A model generated the notes under the pieces. That model was not told the origin of the DNA. It saw only the letters and a program-made list of their open reading frames with translations, and made no database searches. DNA of 64,000 nt, from NCBI GenBank assembly GCA_030430535.1, contig JAUIKY010000004.1, positions 1 to 64,000 of the forward strand. The letters run 5' to 3'. The position numbers and the translations under genes were made by a program. Of this stretch, positions 19,469-29,916 are shown in pieces (the first letter of the stretch is position 1; each line of letters starts with the position of its first letter). The stretch comes from Bacteroidia bacterium. Lineage in GTDB: Bacteria > Bacteroidota > Bacteroidia > Flavobacteriales > Flavobacteriaceae.

Positions 19469-20914
19469 TTATCGATTTTTTACTTTATCTACCATGGCTT
19501 TGGTAACTACCGTTTTATTGTTGTCCCAACTGTTGTAAACATAAGTGAGTACGTTGGCGATTTCTTCAGAAGACAACATTTGGCGGGTCATAACACTGTT
19601 GTATTTTTGGCCGTTTACGGTAATTTCGCCGGTTAATCCATTAACAACGGCGTTTATCGCTCTATTCACATCGGCATTCAAATAATCTGATTTTGCCAAT
19701 GGCGGAAACGCATTGGGAACACCTTGACCCTCGGCTTGGTGGCAAGCAAAACAGGTTTGCATGTAAATTTGTTTTCCGAATTTCATTTGTTCGTCCAAAT
19801 TTTTTGCGGGTATTTCGGCTTCTACAATTTCATCGGTGGTTGGCATTTCTTGAATTCCGCCGCCTTCCGGAAGGTAAATATCGTCCCGCAACTCACCCGA
19901 ATATATTTTTTTATCCTCTTCGCCTTCCACTTTCAGCATGCCCAGCGCCCCTTTGTTAAAAGCCCTGAAGATGGAGTGGTCTACCAAAATAAAGGTTCCG
20001 GGTACATCAACCGTAAATTCTACGATGGCGGCACCACCAGCGGGAATCAAAGTGGTCTGTACGTTTTCGTTTATTTTGTCGCCACCTTCAATGTGTACTT
20101 TGTCAAATATTTCACCAATAACATGAAACGAAGACACCAAACCGGGGCCGCCGTTGCCCACAAAAAGCCTCACCGTTTCGCCTACTTTAGCCGTAATAGC
20201 ATTGTCGCCCGTAAGTGAGCCAACACTTCCATTGAATACGACGTAATCGGCCTTTTCGTCAACGGCTTTTTGCATATCGAAGGGTTGCAGGCCGCGTTCG
20301 CCGTTTTTTCCTTTGGTATAAAAATCGCCCTGCATGATGTAGTATTCTTTATCGACAATAGGCAAACCGCCTTCGGGTTCAACCAAAATCAACCCGTACA
20401 TGCCATTGGCAATGTGCATGCCCACGGGTGCTGTGGCACAGTGGTAAACGTAAAGTCCGGGATTTAAGGTTTTGAACGAAAATGTTTTTTCATGACCGGG
20501 TGCCACAAACGACGATTCGGCGCCGCCACCAGGGCCAGTTACAGCATGCAAATCGATGTTGTGGGGCAATTTGTTGTCGGGGTGATTTTGCAGATGGAAT
20601 TCCACTTCATCACCCACGCGGGTTCTGATAAAACTTCCGGGCACGGTGCCTCCAAAGGTCCAATATACATAAGTAACCCCATCGGTCATTTCGCCCTCCT
20701 TTTCAAGGATTTCCATTTTAACGATTAGTTTCTTTGCTTGTCGTCTTCCAACGGGAGTGGGTACATGGGGTGGCGATGTGAGTTCGGCAACCATTTCCCT
20801 GCTTACAGGAATGTCGGCCGAATTTTCATAGTGCTTTTCTTTGTTGTTAAAGCATGAAATAAGCAAAAAAGTGCTGCAAAATGTCAGGGTAATGTGAAAG
20901 AGCGAACGTTTCAT
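19469..20914 (-). CDS. nirK: copper-containing nitrite reductase with C-terminal cytochrome c domain
   Basis: [44 protein letters not shown] copper-site motifs; C-terminal [25 protein letters not shown] (CxxCH). Confidence 0.93.
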   Translation of the reverse strand: MKRSLFHITLTFCSTFLLISCFNNKEKHYENSADIPVSREMVAELTSPPHVPTPVGRRQAKKLIVKMEILEKEGEMTDGVTYVYWTFGGTVPGSFIRTRVGDEVEFHLQNHPDNKLPHNIDLHAVTGPGGGAESSFVAPGHEKTFSFKTLNPGLYVYHCATAPVGMHIANGMYGLILVEPEGGLPIVDKEYYIMQGDFYTKGKNGERGLQPFDMQKAVDEKADYVVFNGSVGSLTGDNAITAKVGETVRLFVGNGGPGLVSSFHVIGEIFDKVHIEGGDKINENVQTTLIPAGGAAIVEFTVDVPGTFILVDHSIFRAFNKGALGMLKVEGEEDKKIYSGELRDDIYLPEGGGIQEMPTTDEIVEAEIPAKNLDEQMKFGKQIYMQTCFACHQAEGQGVPNAFPPLAKSDYLNADVNRAINAVVNGLTGEITVNGQKYNSVMTRQMLSSEEIANVLTYVYNSWDNNKTVVTKAMVDKVKNR

Positions 20915-20943
20915 GTTATCAATTTTTAGTGATTTTTAAATTA

Positions 20944-20962
20944 GGATAAGATTGTCTTATTT
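20944..20962 (+). promoter_or_regulatory. candidate Rrf2/NsrR-like operator upstream of nirK
   Basis: GGATAAGATTGTCTTATTT; also contains palindrome ATAAGA-TTG-TCTTAT (20946-20960). Candidate nirK -7 box TAAATTTG on - strand at 20972-20979. Confidence 0.55.
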
Positions 20963-21052
20963 GTATTCCCTCAAATTTACTAAAGATGAAGAATGCTAAA
21001 TATGATAAAAGTCAGTTTTGGAAAGAGATAACAAAGATTAAATGGTTTATTA

Positions 21053-21583
21053 TCAAAAATAAAACCGCACAAAAGGCATCCATGGGTCGGCGTAAATACT
21101 TTTGTTACTGTTGTACAGCACGTCGTACCTAACTCCAAATGTCACGTTTCCGCTTCTATAGCCAGCTCCTAAAAATAAGGCAGGCGACCAATAGTTGTCG
21201 TCTTCAATGTTCAGGTTTACGTTGTATCTTCTGTTAACGTGTAATTGTTCAAATTCTGCAGAAAGTTGAAGCGCATTAAAAATATTACCAAGCCCAATTA
21301 GGCTTCCTCCCAAGACGGTAGATTTATAAAAACTCTTCTGATTGTTGAATGTAGCATTCAGCCCCAAACCTGCGGCAAATGTGTTGTTAAACTGATAGAT
21401 GGCACTTGGGGCAACGGTAGCGCTAAAAAAGTTATCGCCAAAGTTTAGGCCAAATCCGCCACCAAAACGAACGTTTTCCCAAAACGCATTGTTGCTGTTT
21501 TGTGATGTTCCAACTAAAGTGAAAAACGAGAAGATGGTAAAAAGAACGACGTGTTTTTTGTTAATTGAAAAAAATGCATTCAT
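21053..21583 (-). CDS. putative outer-membrane beta-barrel protein
   Basis: Signal peptide (MNAFFSINKKHVVLFTIFSFFTLVGTSQ), alternating Gly/aromatic pattern, terminal aromatic WMPFVRFYF. Confidence 0.7.
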   Translation of the reverse strand: MNAFFSINKKHVVLFTIFSFFTLVGTSQNSNNAFWENVRFGGGFGLNFGDNFFSATVAPSAIYQFNNTFAAGLGLNATFNNQKSFYKSTVLGGSLIGLGNIFNALQLSAEFEQLHVNRRYNVNLNIEDDNYWSPALFLGAGYRSGNVTFGVRYDVLYNSNKSIYADPWMPFVRFYF

Positions 21584-21740
21584 AAAAGTGAGGAATTGAT
21601 AAAAAATTAACAAATAATTAAAACATGTTTATTTAACAGGTTTTCAAGCTATAAATATAGCTAAACGAACTTCTAATTTTGCCAAATGTTGTATTTTTGA
21701 AAAATATTTTGACTAAACCTACACGGGATTAAAACAAACA

Positions 21741-24482
21741 ATGGATAAATTTTCATTTTTAAACGCAGCACATACCGCATTTTTTGCAGATTTATACGAA
21801 CAATATCTTGAAAACCCTGATGCCGTAGAGCCTAGTTGGAGAGCCTTTTTTCAGGGTTACGATTTTGGCAGTGAAAACTACGGATTGGATGGTGAAATTG
21901 TAGAAGGTGTTTCGGCCCAAATGCCAGAATATCTTCAGAAGGAATTTCAAGTTATCAAACTTATTGATGGCTACCGAATGAGGGGGCACTTGTTTACCAA
22001 AACAAACCCAGTTCGAGACAGAAGAACGTATTCGCCCACTTTAGATATTGAAAATTTCGGACTAACGGAAGCCGATTTGGATACCGTTTTTAATGCTGGA
22101 GAAATTTTAGGTATTGGAGCACAGACCCTGCGTGAAATTTTAGTGCATTTAGAACGTATTTATTGCAGTTCTATTGGTGTGGAATATATGTACTTGCGTA
22201 ACCCAGAAGTGATTTCGTGGTGGCAGGAAAAATTGAATTTAAATGATAATCAACCTAATTTTTCGGTTGAAAAAAAGAAATATATCCTATCAAAGTTAAA
22301 CCAAGCGGTAACCTTCGAAAACTTTTTGCAGACCAAATATGTGGGCCAAAAACGTTTTTCGCTTGAAGGTGGCGAGTCGCTAATACCGGCGATTAGTAAC
22401 GTGCTTTTTTACGCATCTGAAAAATACGATGTAAAAGAGTGTGTTTTAGGGATGGCACACCGTGGCCGATTGAATACTTTGGTGAATATCTTCAGAAAAC
22501 CATTAAACGAATTGTTCAACGAATTTGATGGTTTGGATTTTGAAGATGAAAATATTGATGGCGACGTAAAATACCACTTAGGATTAACGCTTGATAAAAC
22601 CTATCAAAACGGTAAAAATATCAAAATGAACTTGGTGCCAAACCCGTCGCATTTGGAAACCGTTGCGCCAGTGGCCGAGGGTATTACACGCGCCAAAATC
22701 GATAACGATTATGGTGGTGACGATTCAAAAATCATTCCTATTATCGTTCATGGTGATGCTGCTATTGCAGGGCAGGGTGTGGTTTACGAAGTAGCCCAAA
22801 TGAGCCAGCTAAACGGTTACAAAACTGGCGGTACGGTTCATATTGTGGTGAATAACCAAATTGGATTTACTACTAATTATCTTGATGCCCGTTCAAGTAC
22901 CTATTGTACCGATGTGGCCAAAGTAACTCTTTCGCCTGTAATGCACGTAAATGCTGATGATGCCGAGGCTGTGGTGCATGCCGTTGAAATGGCTTTAGAG
23001 TACAGAATGCGCTACAAAAAAGATGTGTATATCGATTTGTTGGGCTATAGAAAATATGGGCATAACGAAGGTGATGAGCCTCGATTTACCCAACCTAAAT
23101 TATATAAGGAAATTTCAAAACACCCAAATCCATTTAAAATCTATTCCGATAAGCTAATTGCTGAAAATACGGTAGATAAAGATTATGTGGATGGTATTGT
23201 TAATGAGTTTAAAGACACCTTAGAGTCTGAATACGAAAAGTCGAAAGAGGCCGAATCCTCCAAAGTAAGGGAGTTTATGCAAGAACGCTGGAAAGGGTTC
23301 GAGCGTAGAGGCATTGAAGCAATGTTGGAATCGGATGAAACCGGTTACGACGAGTCTAAGTTGAAAAACATTTCAAAAATAGTTTCTAATGTTCCCGACG
23401 GCGTTAAGTTTTTAAGAAAAGCCGAACGTATTTTAGAAGGTCGTTCTAAAATGGTATTCGAAACTGATAATTTGGATTGGGGTATGGCCGAGACTTTAGC
23501 CTACGGAAGTTTGTTGGAAGAAGGCTATAACGTACGTATTTCTGGGCAGGATGTGGAGCGTGGTACTTTTAGCCACCGTCATGCTATTTTAAGGGACGAA
23601 AAATCTGAAGAGCGTATCAACCTATTAAATACCAACCCAGAGAATAAAGGCGAAATGTATATTTACAACTCGTTTTTATCAGAGTACGGCGTATTAGGTT
23701 TCGATTACGGTTATGCATTGGCCAACCCGAATACCCTAACCATATGGGAAGCTCAGTTTGGTGATTTCAGTAACGGCGCACAGATTATTTTCGACCAATA
23801 TTTATCGGCTGCCGAAGACAAATGGAAATCGCAAAACGGCATTGTGGTATTGTTGCCACATGGATACGAAGGGCAAGGTTCAGAGCACTCGTCTGCAAGA
23901 ATTGAACGCTACCTCCAGTTGTGCGGAAACGACAATATGGTTGTGGCCGATTGTACTACACCAGCAAACTTCTTTCACTTGCTGCGTCGCCAAATGAAAC
24001 GCGATTTCAGAAAGCCTTTAATTGTGTTCACTCCTAAGAGTTTATTGCGTCACCCAAAAGCGGTGTCGTCCATTAGCGAGTTAACCTCAGGAAAATTCCA
24101 AGAAGTTATCGACGATACGATAAACCCAGAAAACGTAAAGAAATTGGTGTTCTGTACCGGTAAATTCTATTACGATTTGTTGGAAGAAAGAGAATCGTTG
24201 GGCAGGGAAGATGTGGCATTGGTAAGATTAGAGCAGTTGTTCCCGCTTCATTTAGATAAAATACAAGGCGTGATTAATCGTTATAGCAACGTTGAAAAAT
24301 ACGTTTGGGCGCAAGAGGAACCTAAAAATATGGGGGCTTGGACGCACATGGCGCAACGCATGGATTTAGTGAAGTTAGAAGTGTGCTCAAGACCATACAG
24401 TTCGGTTCCAGCACCAGGATCCAGCACCCGAGATAAAAGAAGACAAAGACAAGTGATAAACGCTGTTTTTGATATAGAATAA
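21741..24482 (+). CDS. sucA: 2-oxoglutarate dehydrogenase E1 component
   Basis: 913 aa; FSFLNAAHTAFFADLYEQYLENPDAVEPSWRAFFQGYDF, GMAHRGRLNTLVN, GYRKYGHNEGDEPRFTQP, VWAQEEPKNMGAW. Confidence 0.97.
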   Translation: MDKFSFLNAAHTAFFADLYEQYLENPDAVEPSWRAFFQGYDFGSENYGLDGEIVEGVSAQMPEYLQKEFQVIKLIDGYRMRGHLFTKTNPVRDRRTYSPTLDIENFGLTEADLDTVFNAGEILGIGAQTLREILVHLERIYCSSIGVEYMYLRNPEVISWWQEKLNLNDNQPNFSVEKKKYILSKLNQAVTFENFLQTKYVGQKRFSLEGGESLIPAISNVLFYASEKYDVKECVLGMAHRGRLNTLVNIFRKPLNELFNEFDGLDFEDENIDGDVKYHLGLTLDKTYQNGKNIKMNLVPNPSHLETVAPVAEGITRAKIDNDYGGDDSKIIPIIVHGDAAIAGQGVVYEVAQMSQLNGYKTGGTVHIVVNNQIGFTTNYLDARSSTYCTDVAKVTLSPVMHVNADDAEAVVHAVEMALEYRMRYKKDVYIDLLGYRKYGHNEGDEPRFTQPKLYKEISKHPNPFKIYSDKLIAENTVDKDYVDGIVNEFKDTLESEYEKSKEAESSKVREFMQERWKGFERRGIEAMLESDETGYDESKLKNISKIVSNVPDGVKFLRKAERILEGRSKMVFETDNLDWGMAETLAYGSLLEEGYNVRISGQDVERGTFSHRHAILRDEKSEERINLLNTNPENKGEMYIYNSFLSEYGVLGFDYGYALANPNTLTIWEAQFGDFSNGAQIIFDQYLSAAEDKWKSQNGIVVLLPHGYEGQGSEHSSARIERYLQLCGNDNMVVADCTTPANFFHLLRRQMKRDFRKPLIVFTPKSLLRHPKAVSSISELTSGKFQEVIDDTINPENVKKLVFCTGKFYYDLLEERESLGREDVALVRLEQLFPLHLDKIQGVINRYSNVEKYVWAQEEPKNMGAWTHMAQRMDLVKLEVCSRPYSSVPAPGSSTRDKRRQRQVINAVFDIE

Positions 24483-24516
24483 AAATTAGATTTAGATACC
24501 ATTAAAATTATAAAGA

Positions 24517-25728
24517 ATGATTTTAGAAATGAAAGTTCCCTCGCCAGGGGAATCCATCACAGAAGTTGAAATAGCAACATGGTTGGTTGAAGAAGGAGAT
24601 TATGTTGAAAAAGACCAAGCCATTGCAGAGGTAGATAGCGACAAGGCTACTTTAGAATTGCCTGCCGAAGCCAGTGGAACCATTACTTTTAAAGCAGAGG
24701 AAGGCGATGCCGTTGCCGTAGGTGCAGTGGTTTGTTTGATTGACACAGCTGCCGAAAAACCAGAAGGTGGTGATGCTCCAAAGGCTGAGAAAAAGGAAGA
24801 AGCTCCAAAAGCTGAAGCGCCTAAAGCACCTGCTGCCGAAACCAAAACCTATGCTACTGGTAGCGCAAGCCCAGCTGCAAAAAAGATTTTGGCCGAAAAA
24901 GGTATGGATGCCGCTTCTGTTACCGGAACAGGTAAAGATGGTAGGGTAACTAAAGATGATGCCGTTAAAGCGGTACCGTCTATGGGAACACCAACTGGTG
25001 GAAACCGAGGAACTTCACGTACTAAAATGTCAATGCTGCGCCGTAAGGTAGCCGAGCGTTTGGTGGAAGCCAAAAACACTACGGCTATGTTGACGACCTT
25101 TAACGAGGTAGACATGTCGCCTATTTTCGCATTGCGTTCAGAATATAAAGAAACTTTCAAATCGAAGCACGGCGTTGGTTTAGGTTTTATGAGTTTCTTC
25201 ACTTTGGCTGTGGTTAGGGCATTAAAAATGTACCCTGCGGTGAATTCCATGATTGATGGGAAAGAAATGCTTACTTACGATTTTTGCGATATCAGTATTG
25301 CCGTTTCTGGGCCAAAAGGTTTAATGGTACCTGTAATCAGAAATGCCGAAAACTTAAGTTTCAGAGGTGTGGAATCTGAAGTGAAGCGTTTGGCTTTGCG
25401 TGCCAGAGACGGACAAATCACTGTTGATGAAATGACTGGTGGTACTTTTACCATCACCAACGGTGGTGTTTTCGGTAGTATGTTGTCCACGCCAATCATT
25501 AACCCACCGCAAAGTGGTATTTTGGGTATGCACAACATTGTTGAGCGTCCAGTAGCGGTTGATGGTAAGGTTGAAATTCGTCCAATCATGTACGTGGCGC
25601 TTTCTTACGACCATAGAATCATCGACGGTAAGGAAAGTGTTGGGTTCTTGGTAGCGGTTAAAGAAGCTTTGGAAAACCCAACCGAGTTATTGATGGATAA
25701 CGACGTTAAAAAAGCGTTGGAATTATAA
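24517..25728 (+). CDS. sucB: 2-oxoglutarate dehydrogenase E2 (dihydrolipoyllysine succinyltransferase)
   Basis: Lipoyl [14 protein letters not shown], Ala/Pro linker, E3-binding and catalytic [11 protein letters not shown] motifs. Confidence 0.97.
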   Translation: MILEMKVPSPGESITEVEIATWLVEEGDYVEKDQAIAEVDSDKATLELPAEASGTITFKAEEGDAVAVGAVVCLIDTAAEKPEGGDAPKAEKKEEAPKAEAPKAPAAETKTYATGSASPAAKKILAEKGMDAASVTGTGKDGRVTKDDAVKAVPSMGTPTGGNRGTSRTKMSMLRRKVAERLVEAKNTTAMLTTFNEVDMSPIFALRSEYKETFKSKHGVGLGFMSFFTLAVVRALKMYPAVNSMIDGKEMLTYDFCDISIAVSGPKGLMVPVIRNAENLSFRGVESEVKRLALRARDGQITVDEMTGGTFTITNGGVFGSMLSTPIINPPQSGILGMHNIVERPVAVDGKVEIRPIMYVALSYDHRIIDGKESVGFLVAVKEALENPTELLMDNDVKKALEL

Positions 25729-25778
25729 AAACAGAAAAGGAAACCTACCCTTTTTAAAATTCAAATTATAGAACAAAG

Positions 25779-25812
25779 AGCATTCCGGTTTATTCGGAAT
25801 GCTTTTTTATTT
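25779..25812 (+). terminator. Rho-independent terminator after sucB
   Basis: AGCATTCCG (25779-25787) / CGGAATGCT (25795-25803) followed by TTTTTATTTTT. Confidence 0.85.
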
Positions 25813-25827
25813 TTGCAACCAAAATGA

Positions 25828-26460
25828 ATGTTTATGTGGTCATTTTTAAAAGGGTTATTTGCAAAGAAAACAAAGGTTGAAGAACAGGACGTTATGAGGA
25901 AATTTTTAATAGTAGGTTTAGGGAATATTGGTGAAAAATATGAAAACACCCGTCACAATATCGGTTTTAAGGTGTTGGATTATTTTGCCAATAAGGAAGG
26001 CTTTTCATTTGAAACCCAAAAACTGGGCGATGTAGCTACTTATAAGTTAAAAGGGCGAACGTTTATATTTATGAAACCCAATACTTATATGAATTTAAGT
26101 GGAAAGGCGGTGCAGTACTGGCTAACCAAAGAAAATATCCCGATGGAAAACCTTTTGGTGATTACCGACGATTTAAACTTGCCTTTTGGGAGCATCCGAT
26201 TAAAAACCAAAGGGAGCGATGGCGGCCACAACGGTTTGAAAGATATTCAAGATAAACTCAATACCGTAAAATACAACCGCTTCAGATTTGGCATTAGCGA
26301 TGCGTTTAGCAAAGGTAGACAAGTGGATTACGTTTTGGGCGAATGGACCGATGAGGAAAATAGTAAACTCAAAGAGCGCTTGGAAAAATCAACTGAACTG
26401 ATAAAATCGTTCGTGCTGGCCGGGGTCAATAATACCATGAATGCTTTTAATGGGAAGTAA
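25828..26460 (+). CDS. pth: aminoacyl-tRNA hydrolase
   Basis: FLIVGLGNIGEKYENTRHNIGF, MNLSGKAVQYW, DDLNLPFGSIRLKTKGSDGGHNGLKDI. Confidence 0.96.
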   Translation: MFMWSFLKGLFAKKTKVEEQDVMRKFLIVGLGNIGEKYENTRHNIGFKVLDYFANKEGFSFETQKLGDVATYKLKGRTFIFMKPNTYMNLSGKAVQYWLTKENIPMENLLVITDDLNLPFGSIRLKTKGSDGGHNGLKDIQDKLNTVKYNRFRFGISDAFSKGRQVDYVLGEWTDEENSKLKERLEKSTELIKSFVLAGVNNTMNAFNGK

Positions 26461-26594
26461 TCAATCCATTAAATAGTTAAAAGAAATTCTGTTGAAATTG
26501 TTGGTTTCAAGTTTTGATAGTTATTTTCACTAAAGTAGTATTGGAATAAAACCTCTTTATTTTTTTAAATATACATTTTAATAAAATTCGTCAA

Positions 26595-26701
26595 TTCGAG
26601 TGGATTTCACCAAAGAATGAGTGAAATTTGTATCGAGAATTAGAATTTTCGTAAACAAAAAAGTTCTCGATATAATTTTTCGTTCCTCAAAATCACTCGA
26701 A
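26595..26701. repeat. nested inverted-repeat intergenic element between convergent pth and metalloprotease genes
   Basis: Outer TTCGAGTG (26595-26602)/CACTCGAA (26694-26701); inner TATCGAGAA (26631-26639)/TTCTCGATA (26664-26672). Confidence 0.7.
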
Positions 26702-26725
26702 CTGATTATGCTAAGCTAAACTTAA

Positions 26726-29700
26726 TCAATCAACAACTATCTTTTTAGTAGTCCGTCTTAATCCATCACTCACGCGTAAAAGATAAATGCCCGATTGCGC
26801 ATGTTTTAATGAAACGGTTTCATTAAAATCGCCCCCTTCTTCATAAAGATTTTGATAAATCATGCGTCCACTAACGTCGTAAACTTCCACATTTATTTTG
26901 CTGGTTGAAGCGCTATCCAGTTTGATGTTGAATTCACCTTGATTCGGATTGGGGAAAACGTTAAAATTGGCGAACCCAAATTCTTGAATGCTCAATGCAG
27001 TTTCAACGTTTATAGTATAATCTTCCACTTCACCGTCAAAATCATTTTCACACGAAGTTGGCGCCCCATCCTGTTTATATTTGGTGGCTACACGCATGAT
27101 GGTATTTCCAAGAATGGCATTATTCGGAATAGTGATTGAAACCGGTGAATTGCCTGTTGGCTCATCAGAAACATCGGTAGCATCTCCTAAATTGTATTCT
27201 TCACCCGGGTCGTCAAAACTACAGTTTTGGTTCCAATCTATCCATACTTTCGTGTTGGTGGTAAAATTGCCATCAGTGTTGACGTTGACTGTTAAGTTAT
27301 AGCTGCTGTTTCGGTTCACGTCGGTTGAAATGTTCGTGAAATCTGAATAGGCAGATTTTGTAGAAGCATTATCAATAGTATTGAACTGAACGCGTGTAGC
27401 ACTGGTTTCATACTCCAAACTACCCGATGCGACACAGATAGAATTGAAAAAGGGAAAATCCACATTTTTGTTTTTGGTTTGCGTAGTGGCCGTTCCCGTG
27501 ATGATAATCGTGTAATCGCCTTGGGATACACCGTCTAAGTTTCCGAGGGTTAATGTGACTGCGCCCGAGCTGCTCAAATTGGTTGGCGAAAACGAAGCGG
27601 TGGCACCACCCGGAATGTTGGACGCGCTAAACGTGGTATTTTCAGAAAACCCGTTGGCCGTTACGTAATCAAAAGTCAATACCGCACTGTCGTCACCGCA
27701 ATTTACTGGTGTTAGTTCGGTTTCAACAATAAAGAAATCGGGGTTGGTTGAAATGGTGAAATCAAAATCGGAAACATCATAAAAAATATTGTCGGCAGCC
27801 TCAATAAGCAATCTTGCAGAATTGGTATCTGAAATAGACGGAACAGTAAAAGTATGTTCGCCGTCGTTTGGTGTGTTTGAAGCGATTGTGGTAGGGAAGG
27901 TCAGTCCACCGTCGGTAGACAGCTTAATATTTACAAACTGACAATTAATAGTGCCAACATCAGCGGTTTGCCCCACGTTCCAGTTAATGGTTTCTGTGGT
28001 GGTTTGAGCCCAATTTACTGGGTTGGTAACGGTAAAAGGTTCGCTGCTGTTTACGGTAACATCCATAAAATCGACAGCGGTTTGTCCGCCGCCGTCAGTG
28101 CCAACCACATCATTATCTCTTACGGTTAGAGCAAAAGTCATGGTTCTGTTAACCGAAGGTAGTTTTTCCCAATCGGTAGAGCCGTTTGTGGTGAGATAAT
28201 CTCCAAAATCTGGAAAATATCTTACGGGGTCTGTCGTGCCTTCAAAAGAACGAAACAATGGGCCAGTGGTATTTGTTTCTTCAGGGGCGCCGGCAGGCCC
28301 TAAATCATATTGTTCCCAAGTGTAAGTGTGGGTGCCCGTGCCGTCTGGATCGGTGGAGTTTCCTGTAAGCTTAAATGCTGTTGAAATAGGAATGGTGTAA
28401 TCGGCACCGGCATCAGCAATGGGTGCATTATTTCCGGTTGCGGTTAGTGTGCCACAGGTGCTTGCCCCTGTAGAGATATTGTCCCACATCATTTGGATGC
28501 TTTTTTGATGGAAATAGGAATCACTGCTCGATTGTAAATTTTGGGAAGAACAAAGTCCAGCATAGCCCATAATAGTACTGCCACTTCCCGGTTCGTAGGC
28601 GTTATTTGAATTTCTATTACCGCTACAGCTTCCGGTATTGCCGTTAAACGTATGGGGTGCCCCAAATTGGTGTCCCATTTCGTGGGCTACAAAATCAATG
28701 TCGTAAGCATCGCCAACGGGAATGGCAGCTCCGGTAACACCCATGGCTTTGCGGTTGTCTACGCAAGGTGAATTTAAAGACGCTAAACCACCGGCGCCTG
28801 TACTAAAAGTGTGGCCAATATCATAATTTTCAGGTTGAATGACGCTATTGATGACCGACTGGCTTTGGTCAATCAATACATCAGCATCATCATTATCAAA
28901 ATTGTCAGCGTTGATGAAAATAATATCGGTATTATCTACCAAAACCATTTTAACAGAGAGGTCGCGTTGAAAAATACCATTTACTCGTGTCATCGTAACG
29001 ACCATGGCATTGAGTACAGCATTTTTTTTATCGGCTTCGCTATCGCCAGCATTAAGTCCTGCCGCAGTCCAATGAAATTGGGAATATTCAATGGTTGAAG
29101 CCAGTGCCAATCGAAATGTTCTCAACATGCCGTCGTCTGCATTTTTAAAGGCTTTGGAATGGTTTTCAGACTTGCTCGCAACGGTGGCATTTTCGGGCAA
29201 ATAACATTCAAATCCTTTTTTCAAAGTAGGTAAGTCACCTTTGTTGTAAATAATATACTGATTGGTGTTTTTTGAATAGGGATCAATAAATTGTACGCCA
29301 TTTTCGGTGGCGAATGTCATGGCGTGCAGCCCCTGTGGTGTTAAACTAAACGCTATGGTTGAGGCTGGATGGTTAACGTTTTGCCCGATATAGGTTCTGA
29401 TTTCGGGATGTTTCGTTTGGAAATCGGCTTCTAAAATAGAAGATTCGGTGATGCGGAATGTTTCTAAATTCCCATCGCTATTGGGGAAGTTTACCAGAAC
29501 ATTTTCCGCCGTTTTTGTTTTGTTTTTATGGACTTTACTCAAAACTGTTTTTAAACTTTCAATATCCAATTGATAAAATTTTGCTTTTTTGGGCTCAGTT
29601 TTTCTAGCCAGTTTCTTTGCGTTTGATGCTTTTTCAGAAGATATTGCTGTCCAAATTGGATTTTGGTTTTGTGCTGTAAGATTAAAAACAAAGCAGAAAA

Positions 29701-29743
29701 AAAACAGAGACAGTAGGGCGGCTTTTGAGTAAAAACGTTTCAT
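26726..29743 (-). CDS. secreted reprolysin-like zinc metalloprotease with T9SS sorting domain
   Basis: HEMGHQFGAPHTF metzincin motif, signal peptide MKRFYSKAALLSLFFFCFVFNLTAQ, FNVFPNPNQGEFNIKL C-terminal sorting domain. Confidence 0.93.
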   Translation of the reverse strand: MKRFYSKAALLSLFFFCFVFNLTAQNQNPIWTAISSEKASNAKKLARKTEPKKAKFYQLDIESLKTVLSKVHKNKTKTAENVLVNFPNSDGNLETFRITESSILEADFQTKHPEIRTYIGQNVNHPASTIAFSLTPQGLHAMTFATENGVQFIDPYSKNTNQYIIYNKGDLPTLKKGFECYLPENATVASKSENHSKAFKNADDGMLRTFRLALASTIEYSQFHWTAAGLNAGDSEADKKNAVLNAMVVTMTRVNGIFQRDLSVKMVLVDNTDIIFINADNFDNDDADVLIDQSQSVINSVIQPENYDIGHTFSTGAGGLASLNSPCVDNRKAMGVTGAAIPVGDAYDIDFVAHEMGHQFGAPHTFNGNTGSCSGNRNSNNAYEPGSGSTIMGYAGLCSSQNLQSSSDSYFHQKSIQMMWDNISTGASTCGTLTATGNNAPIADAGADYTIPISTAFKLTGNSTDPDGTGTHTYTWEQYDLGPAGAPEETNTTGPLFRSFEGTTDPVRYFPDFGDYLTTNGSTDWEKLPSVNRTMTFALTVRDNDVVGTDGGGQTAVDFMDVTVNSSEPFTVTNPVNWAQTTTETINWNVGQTADVGTINCQFVNIKLSTDGGLTFPTTIASNTPNDGEHTFTVPSISDTNSARLLIEAADNIFYDVSDFDFTISTNPDFFIVETELTPVNCGDDSAVLTFDYVTANGFSENTTFSASNIPGGATASFSPTNLSSSGAVTLTLGNLDGVSQGDYTIIITGTATTQTKNKNVDFPFFNSICVASGSLEYETSATRVQFNTIDNASTKSAYSDFTNISTDVNRNSSYNLTVNVNTDGNFTTNTKVWIDWNQNCSFDDPGEEYNLGDATDVSDEPTGNSPVSITIPNNAILGNTIMRVATKYKQDGAPTSCENDFDGEVEDYTINVETALSIQEFGFANFNVFPNPNQGEFNIKLDSASTSKINVEVYDVSGRMIYQNLYEEGGDFNETVSLKHAQSGIYLLRVSDGLRRTTKKIVVD

Positions 29744-29916
29744 TCGGTTAAATTTTTGTGGCAATTTACTTTTTAAAATGTTGTCAATCCTTGCCAAATG
29801 ACCGTTAAAAGCTATCATGGCAAATGCGATTTGGGCATTACAATTGGCTAAAAATACTCTGTATAAATATCAATTGCAAAAAATACTCCGTCATTTTAAA
29901 ATACATATATTTGTTT

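Noticed and set aside
19724-20218. 164-aa plus-strand ORF
   Set aside because: Antisense to nirK, no independent coding signal.
21053-21583. Possible part of the NO regulon because it adjoins nirK
   Set aside because: It is a generic outer-membrane barrel upstream of nirK on the same strand, with no functional link and no shared motif seen before its own start.
24740-24949. 69-aa plus-strand K/L/P-rich ORF
   Set aside because: Frame-shifted reading of the Ala/Pro/Lys linker of SucB.
24849-25250. 133-aa minus-strand ORF (and 24600-24845, 25275-25589)
   Set aside because: Antisense shadows of sucB.
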